The position numbers and the translations under genes were made by a program. The notes beneath the pieces were generated by a model that was given only the letters and a program-made list of their open reading frames with translations, did not search any database and was not told the origin of the DNA. Below, one piece after another: positions 54,121-63,888 of a stretch of DNA of 64,000 nt (positions within the stretch are counted from its first letter, which is position 1; the number at the start of each line of letters is the position of its first letter). The stretch is from Paracoccus nototheniae (lineage in GTDB: Bacteria > Pseudomonadota > Alphaproteobacteria > Rhodobacterales > Rhodobacteraceae): the NCBI RefSeq assembly GCF_004335005.1, contig NZ_RQRT01000006.1:1-64000 (forward strand), given 5' to 3'.

Positions 54121-55341
54121 TCAGTCGTCTAGGCGGCGCATCAGGGCCCATGCGAGGGCGGAGCAGATGAGCGTCGCGGTGATCGCGGGGATGGCGGTGC
54201 CGTTATAGAGCAGGCCCACGGGGGCGGCGATCAGGACGGCGGCCAGCGTCGAGATGGCGGCGATGATCGAGGCGGCCATGCCGGCAATATGGCCCATGCG
54301 CTGCAGGGCGAGGGCGTTGAGATTGCCGAAGGTCACGCCCGCCATGAAGAACACGCTGGTCGCCCAGAAGAAGAAGGCCGGGAACCGCAGCGCCTGCGGC
54401 AGGATATCCGTCAGAAGCGCCGTCAGCACGACACCCGAGACGATCGTCTGCATGACATAGGCCCATTTGGCGATGCGCCGCATGCCGAAGCGGATCACGA
54501 AGGTGGCGTTCAGGATCGTGCCCGAGCCGGACAGAAGCGCCATGGCCGCGAACCAGAGGTGGAAATTCTCGCCCTTGCCATAGGTTTCGCCGAACAGCTG
54601 CTGGGCCGAGGAGAGAAGGCCGAACATCTGTCCGAAGCCAAGCGTCAGGATCAGCGTGGCCAGCATGACCTGACGGTCCGACAGCACCTCGCGCGCGGCG
54701 GCATAGAGGGTGGGGATCCGCAGCGGGCGGCGGGCGGCGGGGGGCAGGGTTTCCTCTTGCCGCATGTTCAGCCAGAGGGCGCCGACCACGGCAAAGGCGA
54801 TGAAGGCCAGAAACACGCCCTGCCAGCCGGAAATCGCGATGATCCCCGCGCCAAGCGTCGGCGCCACGGCCGGGATCATGATGAAGATCATCATCACGAA
54901 GCTGGTGATCCGGGCCATCTCGCGCCCCTCATAGAGGTCGCGGACCAGCGCCAGGCCGACGATGCGGGGGCCTGCCGCGCCCAGACCCTGCACGAAGCGG
55001 GCGATCAGCAGGAATTCCAGCGAGTCCGCATAAAGCGCCGCGATCGTGGCGGCGATATAGATGCCAAAGCCGATTGTGATCGTCCGCTTGCGTCCGATCG
55101 CATCCGAGATCGGGCCCGCGAACAGCGTTCCCAGCCCCATGCCCGCCACGAAGGCGGTCAGGATCAGCTGGGCGCGGTTGACATTGTCGGGCGTCAGCTC
55201 GGCCGCGATATCGGGCAGGGCGGGCAGCATCGCATCGATCGAAAAGGCGATCGTCGCGAAAAGGAACGCCAACATGGCGATGAATTCGGGCAAGGGCAGG
55301 CGGCGCGGGGGCGCGGCCTGAGCAAGGGAGCTGTCGGTCAT
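54121..55341 (-). CDS. Bcr/CflA-type drug efflux MFS transporter (second copy)
   Basis: A 406-residue inner membrane protein with 12 helices. AGPISDAIGRKRTITIGFGI is the loop 2-3 motif, GLALVRDLYEGREMARITSF and IPAVAPTLGAGIIAISGWQG are Bcr/CflA features. It differs clearly from the copy at 30269-31459, so this is not a recent duplication. The substrate is unknown. It lies upstream of no regulator; the DsbA-like gene is 61 bases upstream on the same strand and may be co-transcribed. Confidence 0.9.
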   Translation of the reverse strand: MTDSSLAQAAPPRRLPLPEFIAMLAFLFATIAFSIDAMLPALPDIAAELTPDNVNRAQLILTAFVAGMGLGTLFAGPISDAIGRKRTITIGFGIYIAATIAALYADSLEFLLIARFVQGLGAAGPRIVGLALVRDLYEGREMARITSFVMMIFIMIPAVAPTLGAGIIAISGWQGVFLAFIAFAVVGALWLNMRQEETLPPAARRPLRIPTLYAAAREVLSDRQVMLATLILTLGFGQMFGLLSSAQQLFGETYGKGENFHLWFAAMALLSGSGTILNATFVIRFGMRRIAKWAYVMQTIVSGVVLTALLTDILPQALRFPAFFFWATSVFFMAGVTFGNLNALALQRMGHIAGMAASIIAAISTLAAVLIAAPVGLLYNGTAIPAITATLICSALAWALMRRLDD

Positions 55342-55402
55342 GGGGATCGCCTGTCGGTTCTGGTTCTGAAATAGGCCAGAATTGCACAGTCTGCAAGTCC
55401 CG

Positions 55403-56026
55403 CTAGGGGGAGGCTGTCATGATCTCGTCGATGACCTGCTGCCACAGCCTGGCGGGCTGGGCGCCGCTGACGGCATGGGCATCGGCCACGATGAAGGTGG
55501 GGACCGAGGTGATGCCGCGCTGACGGGCGTGATCCTCGCGCCGGGCGACCTCGTCGCGATCGGCGTCGCTGGCCAGCAGGCGGGCGGTCAGGTCCGGGTC
55601 CATGCCCGCATCGGCTGCGATGGCGGTCAGGACGGTGGGGTCGCCGATATCGCGCGCCTGATGCCAATGCGCGTCCAGAAGGCCGGACATGACGCGGTCC
55701 TGCGCGCCCTCGAGCCCGGCCCAATGCATCAGGCGATGCGCGTCGCTGGTGTCGGGTTCGCGGGGCGACGGGTTCAGCACCAGCCCAAGTGCCGCAGCAC
55801 GCTCGGCCATGGCGCGCATGGCGGGTTCGGCACCCTCGCCCAGCTTGGCGCGCAGATGGGCGATGCGGTCCATGCCCTGCGGGGCCATGTCGGGGTTCAG
55901 GCGGAACGGATGCCAGGTCAGCACGAAGGGATGGCCGGGGCGGCTGTCCAGCGCGCGGTCCAGTTCGGTCTTGCCGATCAGGCACCACGGGCAGACGGGG
56001 TCGGCAAAGATGTCCAGACGGGTCAC
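55403..56026 (-). CDS. DsbA family oxidoreductase (FrnE-like)
   Basis: A 207-residue thioredoxin-fold protein with an inserted helical domain. FADPVCPWCLIGKTELDRAL holds the CPWC redox motif near the N-terminus and RGITSVPTFIVADAHAVSGA holds the cis-Pro loop near the C-terminus. There is no signal peptide, so it acts in the cytoplasm like FrnE, a dithiol oxidoreductase linked to oxidative stress tolerance. Starts with GTG at 56026 after AAGGACC. Confidence 0.9.
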   Translation of the reverse strand: MTRLDIFADPVCPWCLIGKTELDRALDSRPGHPFVLTWHPFRLNPDMAPQGMDRIAHLRAKLGEGAEPAMRAMAERAAALGLVLNPSPREPDTSDAHRLMHWAGLEGAQDRVMSGLLDAHWHQARDIGDPTVLTAIAADAGMDPDLTARLLASDADRDEVARREDHARQRGITSVPTFIVADAHAVSGAQPARLWQQVIDEIMTASP

Positions 56027-56137
56027 GGGCGGTCCTTGAACTGGTTGCGGGGCCCTGTCTAGCGGGCGGGGGCCGGACGCGCCAGAGCTGTGGCGTGCAG
56101 TCTGGGCGCGCGGTCCGTCAGAGAAAAGCGGCCTGTC

Positions 56138-56167
56138 ACAAAAAAACGGCCCGCGCGAACGGGCCGT
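56138..56167 (-). terminator. Rho-independent terminator of the cold shock gene
   Basis: ACGGCCCG (56146-56153), 6-base loop, CGGGCCGT (56160-56167), with a run of A at 56140-56146 that reads as T-run on the minus strand. It starts 22 bases after the csp stop. Confidence 0.88.
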
Positions 56168-56188
56168 CGCATCCCCGGATCGGTTCGA

Positions 56189-56395
56189 TCAGAGCGGGCG
56201 CAGGTCGCTGGCCGAGGCCCGTCCGTCGCGGCCCGATTGCAGTTCATAGCCGACTTTTTGATTGTCCTGCAGGCCGGTCAGGCCCGCGCGTTCCACGGCG
56301 GAGATATGCACGAACACATCCTTGCCGCCGTCATCGGGTGCGATGAACCCATAGCCCTTGGTGGAATTGAACCATTTCACCGTACCGGTCGCCAT
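56189..56395 (-). CDS. cspA: Cold shock protein (CspA family)
   Basis: A 68-residue single cold-shock domain. [20 protein letters not shown] carries RNP1 (KGYGFI), and [14 protein letters not shown] carries RNP2. It binds single-stranded RNA and DNA as an RNA chaperone. AAGGAGAG lies 10 bases before the ATG at 56395. About 200 bases separate it from thrS, which leaves room for the long structured leader usual for such genes. Confidence 0.95.
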   Translation of the reverse strand: MATGTVKWFNSTKGYGFIAPDDGGKDVFVHISAVERAGLTGLQDNQKVGYELQSGRDGRASASDLRPL

Positions 56396-56602
56396 AACCG
56401 TTCTCTCCTTCAAGTCCTCCGGGCGCAGGATTGCGTCCGGCCGTGCAGCCCGCTTTCGGTTTTCCGGCTGCCCGTCGAGAGGGAGGCGGTAGAAAGTCTT
56501 TGCTCACAGCTACGAGAGGATGCCCGATTCGGACCAAAAGGCAAGATGGAACCGCGCGGGAAAACGCCCCCACGCGGCATGGTTGTGCAGGGGTGCTGCG
56601 GC

Positions 56603-58549
56603 TTATCGCAGATCGGGCGGCGTGGCCTCGTATGCCAGGTCCGCGACCACCTCGGCCAGCGTCAGGGTGCGGCTGCCTTGGGCATCCAGACGGCGCAGAG
56701 AGACGGTGCGGTCCTGCACCTCTTTCATGCCGATGGCGAGGATCGCTGGCACGCGGCCGACGCTGTGTTCACGGACCTTGTAGTTGATCTTTTCGTTGCG
56801 GGTATCGGCCTCGGCCCGCAGACCGGCGGCGCGCAGGGCGGCCACAACCTCGGCCACATAGTCATCCGCATCCGACACGATCGAGGCGACCACGACCTGA
56901 CGCGGCGCCAGCCACAAGGGCAGCTTGCCCGCCGAGTTTTCGATCAGGATGCCGATGAAGCGTTCGAAGCTGCCCAGAACCGCCCGGTGCAGCATGATGG
57001 GCCGGTGCTTGGCGCCGTCGGGGCCGACATATTCGGCGTCCAGACGTTCGGGCAGATTGGGATCGACCTGCAGCGTGCCGCATTGCCAATCGCGCCCGAT
57101 GGCGTCGCGCAGCACGAATTCCAGCTTGGGGCCATAGAACGCGCCCTCGCCGGGGAACAGCTCGAACTCATGGCCCGCCGCCTTGCAGGCATTGCCAAGC
57201 GCAGCCTCGACACGGTCCCAGCTTTCGTCGCTGCCGATGCGCTTTTCGGGGCGGGTGGACAGCTTGATGCGCCATTGGTCAAAGCCCAGATCGGCATAGA
57301 TGCCCGACAGGAAGTCGATGAATTTCTTCGATTCCGCCTCGATCTGATCCTCGGTGCAGAAGATATGGCCGTCATCCTGCGTGAAGCCGCGTACCCGCAT
57401 GATACCATGCAAGGCGCCCGAGGGTTCATAGCGGTTGCAGGATCCGAACTCGGCCATGCGCAAGGGCAGGTCGCGATAGGATTTCAGACCGTGGTTGAAG
57501 ACCTGCACATGGCAGGGACAGTTCATCGGTTTCAGGGCGTTGACCGTCTTGGTCTTGGCGTGATCCTCGTCCACCTCGACGATGAACATGTTCTCCTGAT
57601 AATTGTCCCAATGGCCTGATTCTTCCCACAATTTGCGGTTGACGACCTGCGGGGTGTTCACCTCGACATAGCCGTCGGCACGCTGCTTGCGGCGCATGTA
57701 ATCCTGCAGCGCGACATAGATGTTCCAGCCGTTCGGATGCCAGAAGACTTGCCCCGGCGCCTCTTCCTGCATGTGGAACAGGTCCATCTCGCGGCCCAGC
57801 TTGCGGTGGTCGCGTTTCGCGGCCTCTTCCAGCATGGTCATATGGGCTTTCAGATCGTCGCGGTTGCGGAAGGCCACGCCATAGATGCGCTGCAACATCG
57901 GACGCGTCGCATCGCCCAGCCAATAGGCCCCCGCGATATGGGTCAGCTTGAAGGCATCGGCAGGCAGTTGCCCCGTCGATTGCAGATGCGGGCCCCGGCA
58001 CAGATCCTGCCAATCGCCATGCCAGTACATGCGCAGATCCTGATCCGCAGGGATGCGGTCGATCAGCTCCAGCTTGAACGGCTCGCCGGCCGCCTTGTAA
58101 TGGGCGATGGCGCGGTCGCGGTCCCAGACCTCGGTCCGGACGGGGTCGCGGGCGTTGATGATCTCGCGCATCTTGGCCTCGATGGCGCCCAGATCCTCGG
58201 GGGTGAAGGGATCGGCGCGGTCGAAGTCATAGAACCAGCCATAGTCGCGGACCGGGCCGATGGTGACGCGCACATCGGGCCAGATCGCCTGCACGGCGCG
58301 GGCCATGACATGGGCGAAATCATGGCGGATCAGCTCCAGCGCCTGCGCGTCATCCTTCATCGTGTGGATGGCGATGGTGCCGCTGGCAGCGATGGGCCAG
58401 GCCAGATCGATGTGCTGACCATCGAGGCTGGCGGAAATGGCGCGTTTGGCCAGGCTGGGCGCGATGCTTTGCGCGACCTCGGCCGCCGTCACGCCGGCAG
58501 GGTAGTCGCGCGCATGGCCATCGGGAAAGGTCAGGGTGATCTGGGACAT
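56603..58549 (-). CDS. thrS: Threonyl-tRNA synthetase
   Basis: A 648-residue class II synthetase. The TGS domain (residues 1-60: [20 protein letters not shown]) and the editing domain (about 65-225, with [19 protein letters not shown], an HxxxH motif) precede the catalytic core with zinc Cys in [12 protein letters not shown], motif 2 [20 protein letters not shown] and motif 3 [10 protein letters not shown]. The C-terminal anticodon-binding domain starts near [24 protein letters not shown] precedes the ATG at 58549. Full length with editing function retained. Confidence 0.96.
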   Translation of the reverse strand: MSQITLTFPDGHARDYPAGVTAAEVAQSIAPSLAKRAISASLDGQHIDLAWPIAASGTIAIHTMKDDAQALELIRHDFAHVMARAVQAIWPDVRVTIGPVRDYGWFYDFDRADPFTPEDLGAIEAKMREIINARDPVRTEVWDRDRAIAHYKAAGEPFKLELIDRIPADQDLRMYWHGDWQDLCRGPHLQSTGQLPADAFKLTHIAGAYWLGDATRPMLQRIYGVAFRNRDDLKAHMTMLEEAAKRDHRKLGREMDLFHMQEEAPGQVFWHPNGWNIYVALQDYMRRKQRADGYVEVNTPQVVNRKLWEESGHWDNYQENMFIVEVDEDHAKTKTVNALKPMNCPCHVQVFNHGLKSYRDLPLRMAEFGSCNRYEPSGALHGIMRVRGFTQDDGHIFCTEDQIEAESKKFIDFLSGIYADLGFDQWRIKLSTRPEKRIGSDESWDRVEAALGNACKAAGHEFELFPGEGAFYGPKLEFVLRDAIGRDWQCGTLQVDPNLPERLDAEYVGPDGAKHRPIMLHRAVLGSFERFIGILIENSAGKLPLWLAPRQVVVASIVSDADDYVAEVVAALRAAGLRAEADTRNEKINYKVREHSVGRVPAILAIGMKEVQDRTVSLRRLDAQGSRTLTLAEVVADLAYEATPPDLR

Positions 58550-58714
58550 CAAAGTCCTCCTCGTCGGTCTGGCGCCCACGGAACGCCCGGTTGCAAGTGA
58601 TGGTCGGCGGCAGGCATGACCGCCACCGGGGCGACTGTCAAGCCGGGCGGGCTTGCCGCGCGGCGGCGGGAACGGCACTGTGGCGGGACCGGTTGCACAG
58701 CAGAGGGGGCGCGG

Positions 58715-59452
58715 ATGACCGATTATCTGACGACGGGCACGGGGCGGCGCATCGCCTATGACCGACTGACAGGGCAGGGGCCGGGCGTGGTGTTTCTGGG
58801 TGGCTTCCGGTCCGACATGGGCGGCTCCAAGGCCGTGCATCTGCGCAGCTGGGCGCAACAGGCGGGCCGGGCCTTTCTGCGGTTCGATTATTCCGGGCAT
58901 GGCGACAGCGCGGGCCGGTTCGAGGATGGCTGCATCGGCGACTGGACAGAGGATGCGCGCGCCGTGATCGAGGCGCTGACCGACGGGCCGCAATTGCTGG
59001 TGGGATCGTCGATGGGCGGCTGGATCAGCCTGCTGATGGCACGCGCCCTGCCGCAGCGGGTCGCCGGGCTGGTCACCATCGCCGCCGCCCCGGATTTCAC
59101 GGAACGCGGTTTCTGGGCGGGGTTCACCGCCGATCAGCGCGCCGCGTTGGAAAAGCAGGGCCGGGTCGAGATGCCAAGCGAATACGGCGCGCCGCTGGTG
59201 CTGACGCGCCGCCTGATCGAGGATGGGCGCGATCATCTGATCATGGACCGCCCCCTGTCGTTGCGCTGTCCGGTGCGGATGTTGCAGGGCACCGCGGACG
59301 CTGACGTGCCGATGTCATGGGCGCTGGACCTGCTGGATCATGCCTCGGGCGCGGATCTGCGGCTGACCCTTGTCAAAGGGGCCGATCACCGCTTTTCCAC
59401 GCCCGACTGTCTGGATCTGATCGTGCAGACGATCGAGGATCTGCCCGTCTGA
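58715..59452 (+). CDS. Alpha/beta hydrolase
   Basis: A 245-residue cytoplasmic hydrolase. The nucleophile elbow LVGSSMGGW places Ser99. The acid is probably the Asp in [12 protein letters not shown] and the base is the His in [25 protein letters not shown] and [11 protein letters not shown] are oxyanion and early strand segments. The closest type I recall is the ABHD10-like esterases of alphaproteobacteria; the substrate is unknown. The ATG at 58715 follows AGAGGGGGCG. Divergent from thrS. Confidence 0.88.
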   Translation: MTDYLTTGTGRRIAYDRLTGQGPGVVFLGGFRSDMGGSKAVHLRSWAQQAGRAFLRFDYSGHGDSAGRFEDGCIGDWTEDARAVIEALTDGPQLLVGSSMGGWISLLMARALPQRVAGLVTIAAAPDFTERGFWAGFTADQRAALEKQGRVEMPSEYGAPLVLTRRLIEDGRDHLIMDRPLSLRCPVRMLQGTADADVPMSWALDLLDHASGADLRLTLVKGADHRFSTPDCLDLIVQTIEDLPV

Positions 59453-59469
59453 TCAGAAGGTCCACCTGA

Positions 59470-59943
59470 TCAGAACGTCAGCGTGTAATGTTCGCCCATA
59501 TCGGGCTTGTCGCCGGTGATCTTAGACTTGGCGATCTGATACATGAAAGACAGGCTGCCGCCGGTGGCCCAGACCTCGGCCTCGGTCAGGTCCATGCGCA
59601 GCAGCTGCACGTCGGGATCTTGCTTGCCATCCTCGAACCAGCTGGAGGCGATGGCGTTCCACAGATCGTCCAGCTTGGCGCGGTCGTCGGACAAGGACAG
59701 GGTGCCGTGGATGCGGGCATAAAGACCCTCTCCGCCATCACTGACGACGTGGATGGCGGGCTGGGCGCCCTGCATCGCAGTTTTCGCCAGATCGGTGCCC
59801 TTGGCGGTGATGAACCACAGCACCCCGGAATCGCGGTCGGCGTAATGGGACATCGGCACCAGACGGGCATGGTCAGTCGTGCCCAGCATGCCGCTGTTGG
59901 TGTCGTCGAGGCGGCTCCAGAACTGGTCGGTGTGATCGGTCAT
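59470..59943 (-). CDS. Pyridoxamine 5'-phosphate oxidase-like general stress protein
   Basis: A 157-residue protein of the FMN-binding split-barrel family. FWSRLDDTNSGMLGT, LVPMSHYADRDSGVLWFITA and YARIHGTLSLSDDRAKLDDL match the stress-protein 26 (PNPOx-like) group. It probably binds a flavin; the reaction is unknown. AAAGGAT precedes the ATG at 59943. Tail to tail with the hydrolase gene, 17 bases apart, and 26 bases beyond the next base-rich stretch before phaZ. Confidence 0.88.
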   Translation of the reverse strand: MTDHTDQFWSRLDDTNSGMLGTTDHARLVPMSHYADRDSGVLWFITAKGTDLAKTAMQGAQPAIHVVSDGGEGLYARIHGTLSLSDDRAKLDDLWNAIASSWFEDGKQDPDVQLLRMDLTEAEVWATGGSLSFMYQIAKSKITGDKPDMGEHYTLTF

Positions 59944-60034
59944 GTCGTGATCCTTTCGGGGCCGCGTCAGGCGGCGTTCGGGATCAAAACGAGGGCGCAT
60001 GGGGGGCGGTTCCGCCCCCCACGCCGGCGCCGCC

Positions 60035-61393
60035 TTACACGGCGACGTTTTCCGAATCGATCGGATCGCTTATGCCGCAATCCGCGATCGCGCCGCCCGG
60101 CTTGCGGCGACGCTTGGGTTTGACGCTGTCGGGCAGGGCGGCATTGTCATCGATGAAATCCAGCACCATGGGCCGGATGTTCAGCCGCCAAGATTTGCCC
60201 GCAAAGATGCCGTAATGGCCCGCGCCCGGTTCCAGATGCTGGACCTTTTTCGCCGCCGGAACCCCGGTGCACAGATCCAGCGCGGCGACGCATTGCCCGG
60301 GCGCCGAGATGTCATCATTCGCGCCCTCGACCGTCATGATGGCGACTTCGGTGATCCTGCCGATATCGACGGGCCGCCCCTCGACCGTGAACCGGTTCTG
60401 GGCGATTTCGAGGTTCTTGAAGACTCGTTCGACGGTGGACAGATAGAATTCCGCTGTCATGTCCATGACCGCCAGATATTCGTCATAGAATTTGTTGTGC
60501 TTGTCAGCGTCGGATGCGGTGCCGCGCGCCTCGGCAAAGATCTGGTTGATGAAGGCCTTGGAATGCGTCTCCATGTTCATCGAGATGAAACTGGAAAGCT
60601 GCGCCAGCCCCGGATAGACCATCCGCCCCGCGCCGCGATATTTGAAGCCGACCGACTGGATCGCCAGATGTTCCAGTTCGCCCATAGTGATGCGGTTGCC
60701 GAAATCGGTGACCTCGGTCGCGGCGGCGTCGGGATCGACCGGGCCGCCGATCAGGGTCAGGGTGCGGGGCTGGGCGTTGGGATCTTCCTCGGCCAGAATG
60801 GCGGTCGCGGCCAGCGCCAGCGGGGCGGGCTGGCAGACGGCGATGACATTCACGTCAGGCCCCAGATGGCGGATGAAATCGACCAGATAGCGGGTGTAAT
60901 CCTCGACGTCGAACTTGCCTTCGCTGACCGGGATGTCGCGGGCATTGTGCCAGTCGGTGACGTAGAGTTCGCAATCGTTCAGCAGCGAGGTCACGGTCGA
61001 GCGCAGCAGCGTGGCGTAATGGCCCGACATCGGCGCGACCAGCAGCACCTTGCGGGGCAGGGGTTCGCGACGGGCAACGCGGAAGTGGATCAGATCGCCA
61101 AAGGCGCGGCGCATGACCGGTTCGACATAGACCACATGGTCCTGCCCATCCTCGCCCGCGATGGGGGGCAGTTCCCAATCCGGCTTGACCACCATGCGCG
61201 AAAAGCTGCGTTCCGTGACCCGCCCCCATGCGCTGAGCAGGTGAAAGGCGGGGTTCGGCATCAGCGCGAACATCGGGTATGACCCCATCGCCTTGGCGGT
61301 GGCACCCATCCATTCGTTCGTGTTGCGAACCGCTTCCATCGCATCATAGGAGATGATGCCCTTGAGACCCTTGACCGGCATATAACCCACCAT
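60035..61393 (-). CDS. phaZ: Intracellular polyhydroxyalkanoate depolymerase
   Basis: A 452-residue granule-bound depolymerase that mobilises stored PHB. SYDAMEAVRNTNEWMGATAK is the conserved N-terminus. The alpha/beta-hydrolase core has RKVLLVAPMSGHYATLLRST, the Cys nucleophile in VIAVCQPAPLAL (as in Ralstonia PhaZ), the Asp region in VEGANDDISAPGQC, and the His in EPGAGHYGIFAGK. No signal peptide. A start at 61381 is possible. It is divergent from phaC across 117 bases that hold two CTGCGCTGC motifs. Confidence 0.93.
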   Translation of the reverse strand: MVGYMPVKGLKGIISYDAMEAVRNTNEWMGATAKAMGSYPMFALMPNPAFHLLSAWGRVTERSFSRMVVKPDWELPPIAGEDGQDHVVYVEPVMRRAFGDLIHFRVARREPLPRKVLLVAPMSGHYATLLRSTVTSLLNDCELYVTDWHNARDIPVSEGKFDVEDYTRYLVDFIRHLGPDVNVIAVCQPAPLALAATAILAEEDPNAQPRTLTLIGGPVDPDAAATEVTDFGNRITMGELEHLAIQSVGFKYRGAGRMVYPGLAQLSSFISMNMETHSKAFINQIFAEARGTASDADKHNKFYDEYLAVMDMTAEFYLSTVERVFKNLEIAQNRFTVEGRPVDIGRITEVAIMTVEGANDDISAPGQCVAALDLCTGVPAAKKVQHLEPGAGHYGIFAGKSWRLNIRPMVLDFIDDNAALPDSVKPKRRRKPGGAIADCGISDPIDSENVAV

Positions 61394-61396
61394 TTG

Positions 61397-61474
61397 CTGC
61401 GCTGCGGCATGATCTGGGCACAGGAAGGCGGCGTTACGGGGAAAAAGCCGGTTTACGCCTTGCCTGCGCTGCGC
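61397..61474. promoter_or_regulatory. Two PhaR-like TGC-rich motifs between phaZ and phaC
   Basis: CTGCGCTGCGG at 61397-61407 and CTGCGCTGCGC at 61464-61474 share the core CTGCGCTGC with the first PhaR-like site upstream of the phaP promoter (63889-63899). They flank the divergent promoter region. Neither completes the GCAG half exactly, so binding is uncertain. Confidence 0.4.
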
Positions 61475-61510
61475 ATATCATCGACCCATTCCTAGGGGGG
61501 ATTGAGGATC

Positions 61511-63835
61511 ATGGCAAGGCAGCCGGCGGCGACCGATAAAAATGTTGCGGATTTGCGTGCGCGATCGGCAACATCCGGAAAGGGCCGGGCGGCCAGCACA
61601 GCGGCGGCTGCGGACAAGGCAGGCCCCGACAAGGCGGCGGGTGATGCACCTGCGGCGAAGGCCCGGGCATCGAAGGCTGCGGCCCGCAAGGTGGCTGGAT
61701 CAAAGGCTGGGGACGCAAAGACGGCGGGTTCAAAGGCCGGGGGCACAAGGGCCGTTGCCGCCAAGGCTGGCGCTGCGAAGGCTGGCGCTGGAAAGGCTGC
61801 GGATGGGAAGGCGGGGGCCACGAAAGCCGCTTCGCCCAAGGCTCCGGCTGCGAAACCGCGCGCGGCCAAGACTGTGGCCTCTGCCCGGTCGTCGGAGGCG
61901 TCCACGACCAAGGTCTCATCGGAAACACCCAGGCCCAAGCGGGCGACCGCGGCCAAGGCACCCCGCGACGCTGGCAAGGCCGGGGCTGCGGCCATGGCCA
62001 CCCCCGCGCCGGTGGCGGACAGCGCCTCGAAATCCGCGCCGTCAGCGCCCACGCAGACCGCGCTGCCCACCGCCACCCCTCTGCCCACCGCCCAGAAGCT
62101 GGCCGAGAATATCGAGCGGATCGAGGTGCTGGGCCATCGCCTGATGCAGGCTTTGTCCGAACGCGCCACTCCCAATCCGGGCGTCGAATCCCCCGGCCCG
62201 GATCTTTATATGACCGCCGCCAGCGCGATGCTGAAGACGCTGACCGAACATCCCGGCAAGGTGATCGAGACGCAGGTCGCCTTCTGGGGCGAGACGCTGG
62301 CCAATTACGTCCGCGCCCAGAAGGCGCTGGTGCAGGGCCAGTTGACCGCACCCGAGGATGACAGCCCGCCCGACAAGCGCTTTGCCAATCCGCTGTGGCA
62401 GAGCCATCCCTATTTCAACCTGATCAAGAAACAGTACCTGACCAATGCCCGCGCGCTGAAGGATGCGACCGGCGGGCTGGATCTGCCCGATGAGGTCGCG
62501 CGCCGCCGCGTCACCTGGCTGACCAATCAGATCGTCGACATGATGGCGCCGACGAATTTTCTGGCCACCAATCCCGACGCGCTGGAACGCGCGGTCCAGA
62601 CCGAGGGCGAAAGTCTGGTGCTGGGGCTGGAAAATCTGGTCCGCGATGTCGAACAGAATGGCGGCGAGATGATCGTGTCCCTGGCGGACCGGCGGGCCTT
62701 TACGGTGGGCGACAATATCGGCACTGCGCCCGGCACGGTGGTCTTTCGCACGCGGCTGTTCGAACTGATCCAGTACACGCCCACGACCGACAAGGTCCAC
62801 GCGCTGCCGCTGGTGATCTTTCCGCCTTGGATCAACAAATTCTACATTCTGGACCTGAAGCCGCAGAACAGCCTGATCCGCTGGCTGGTCGATCAGGGGC
62901 ACACGCTGTTCGTGGTCAGCTGGAAGAACCCCGATGCCAGCTTTGCCGAGATCGGGATGGAGGATTACGTCTCGGCCTATCTCGAGGCGATGGACAAGGT
63001 GCTGGAACTGTCGGGCCAGCCCCGCCTGAATGCCGTCGGCTATTGCATCGCGGGCACCACTTTGTCGCTGACGCTGGCGCTGCTGAAACAGCGGGGCGAT
63101 GCGCGGGTGAATGCCGCCACGCTGCTGACCACCCTGACCGACTTTTCGGAACAGGGGGAGTTCACAACCTTTCTGCAGGATGATTTCGTCAACGGCATCG
63201 ATGCCGAGGTGCAGCGCCACGGCCTGCTGCCCGCCCGCCTGATGTCGCGCACCATGAGCTTTCTGCGCGCCAATGATCTGGTCTGGGGCCCGGCCATCCG
63301 CAGCTATATGATGGGCGAGACGCCGCCCGCCTTCGATCTGCTGTTCTGGAACGGCGATGCGACGAACCTGCCCGGACGCATGGCGATGCAATATCTGCGC
63401 GGCCTGTGCCAGAAGAACGCCTTTGCCACCGGAGGGTTCGATCTGCTGGGCCATCGGCTGCATGTGTCGGACGTGACCGTGCCTATCTGCGCGGTGGCCT
63501 GCGAATCCGATCACATCGCGCCGTGGAAGGATTGCTGGCGGGGCGTGGCCCAGATGGGCGGGTCGGACCGGACCTTCATCCTGTCCCAGTCCGGCCATGT
63601 CGCCGGGATCGTCAATCCGCCGACGCGCAAGAAATACGGCCATTACATCAGCGAGGCGGGCTTTGCGGGCGACAATGCCGTCTGGCGGGACGCGGCCCAG
63701 TTTGCCGAGGGCAGCTGGTGGCCGCATTGGGGGCGCTGGCTGGCCGAACGCGCCGGGTCGATGGTCGAGGCGCGCGACGCGGGCGAGGGGCTGGAACCTG
63801 CCCCGGGCCGCTATGTCCACGAGCGTGCGGGCTAG
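61511..63835 (+). CDS. phaC: Class I PHA synthase with a histone-like N-terminal extension
   Basis: A 774-residue polymerase of (R)-3-hydroxyacyl-CoA. Residues about 195-760 form a normal class I synthase: LWQSHPYFNLIKKQYLT, YTPTTDKVHALPLVIFPPWI, and the catalytic triad Cys512 (GYCIAG), Asp667 (CESDHIAPW) and His696 (SQSGHVAGIVN). These triad positions are 187-193 residues later than in the Ralstonia enzyme. The extra N-terminus (20-190) is Ala/Lys/Gly-rich with a Lys or Arg every fifth residue from 50 to 120. The ATG at 61511 is close behind GAGG. It is divergent from phaZ. Confidence 0.95.
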   Translation: MARQPAATDKNVADLRARSATSGKGRAASTAAAADKAGPDKAAGDAPAAKARASKAAARKVAGSKAGDAKTAGSKAGGTRAVAAKAGAAKAGAGKAADGKAGATKAASPKAPAAKPRAAKTVASARSSEASTTKVSSETPRPKRATAAKAPRDAGKAGAAAMATPAPVADSASKSAPSAPTQTALPTATPLPTAQKLAENIERIEVLGHRLMQALSERATPNPGVESPGPDLYMTAASAMLKTLTEHPGKVIETQVAFWGETLANYVRAQKALVQGQLTAPEDDSPPDKRFANPLWQSHPYFNLIKKQYLTNARALKDATGGLDLPDEVARRRVTWLTNQIVDMMAPTNFLATNPDALERAVQTEGESLVLGLENLVRDVEQNGGEMIVSLADRRAFTVGDNIGTAPGTVVFRTRLFELIQYTPTTDKVHALPLVIFPPWINKFYILDLKPQNSLIRWLVDQGHTLFVVSWKNPDASFAEIGMEDYVSAYLEAMDKVLELSGQPRLNAVGYCIAGTTLSLTLALLKQRGDARVNAATLLTTLTDFSEQGEFTTFLQDDFVNGIDAEVQRHGLLPARLMSRTMSFLRANDLVWGPAIRSYMMGETPPAFDLLFWNGDATNLPGRMAMQYLRGLCQKNAFATGGFDLLGHRLHVSDVTVPICAVACESDHIAPWKDCWRGVAQMGGSDRTFILSQSGHVAGIVNPPTRKKYGHYISEAGFAGDNAVWRDAAQFAEGSWWPHWGRWLAERAGSMVEARDAGEGLEPAPGRYVHERAG
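61658..61870 (+). repeat. 15-bp coding minisatellite in phaC
   Basis: About 14 degenerate units of a 15-base repeat of the form AAGGCTGGCGCTGCG encode the pentapeptides K-A-G-A-A of phaC residues 50-120. Basic residues stand at 50, 55, 60 and so on to 120 without a break in phase. Repeat number is likely to vary among strains. Confidence 0.8.
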
Positions 63836-63888
63836 TCCCGCGTGACGCCCTGTCGGCATGGTTTCTGAACAGCGCGGTTAATTTTTTG

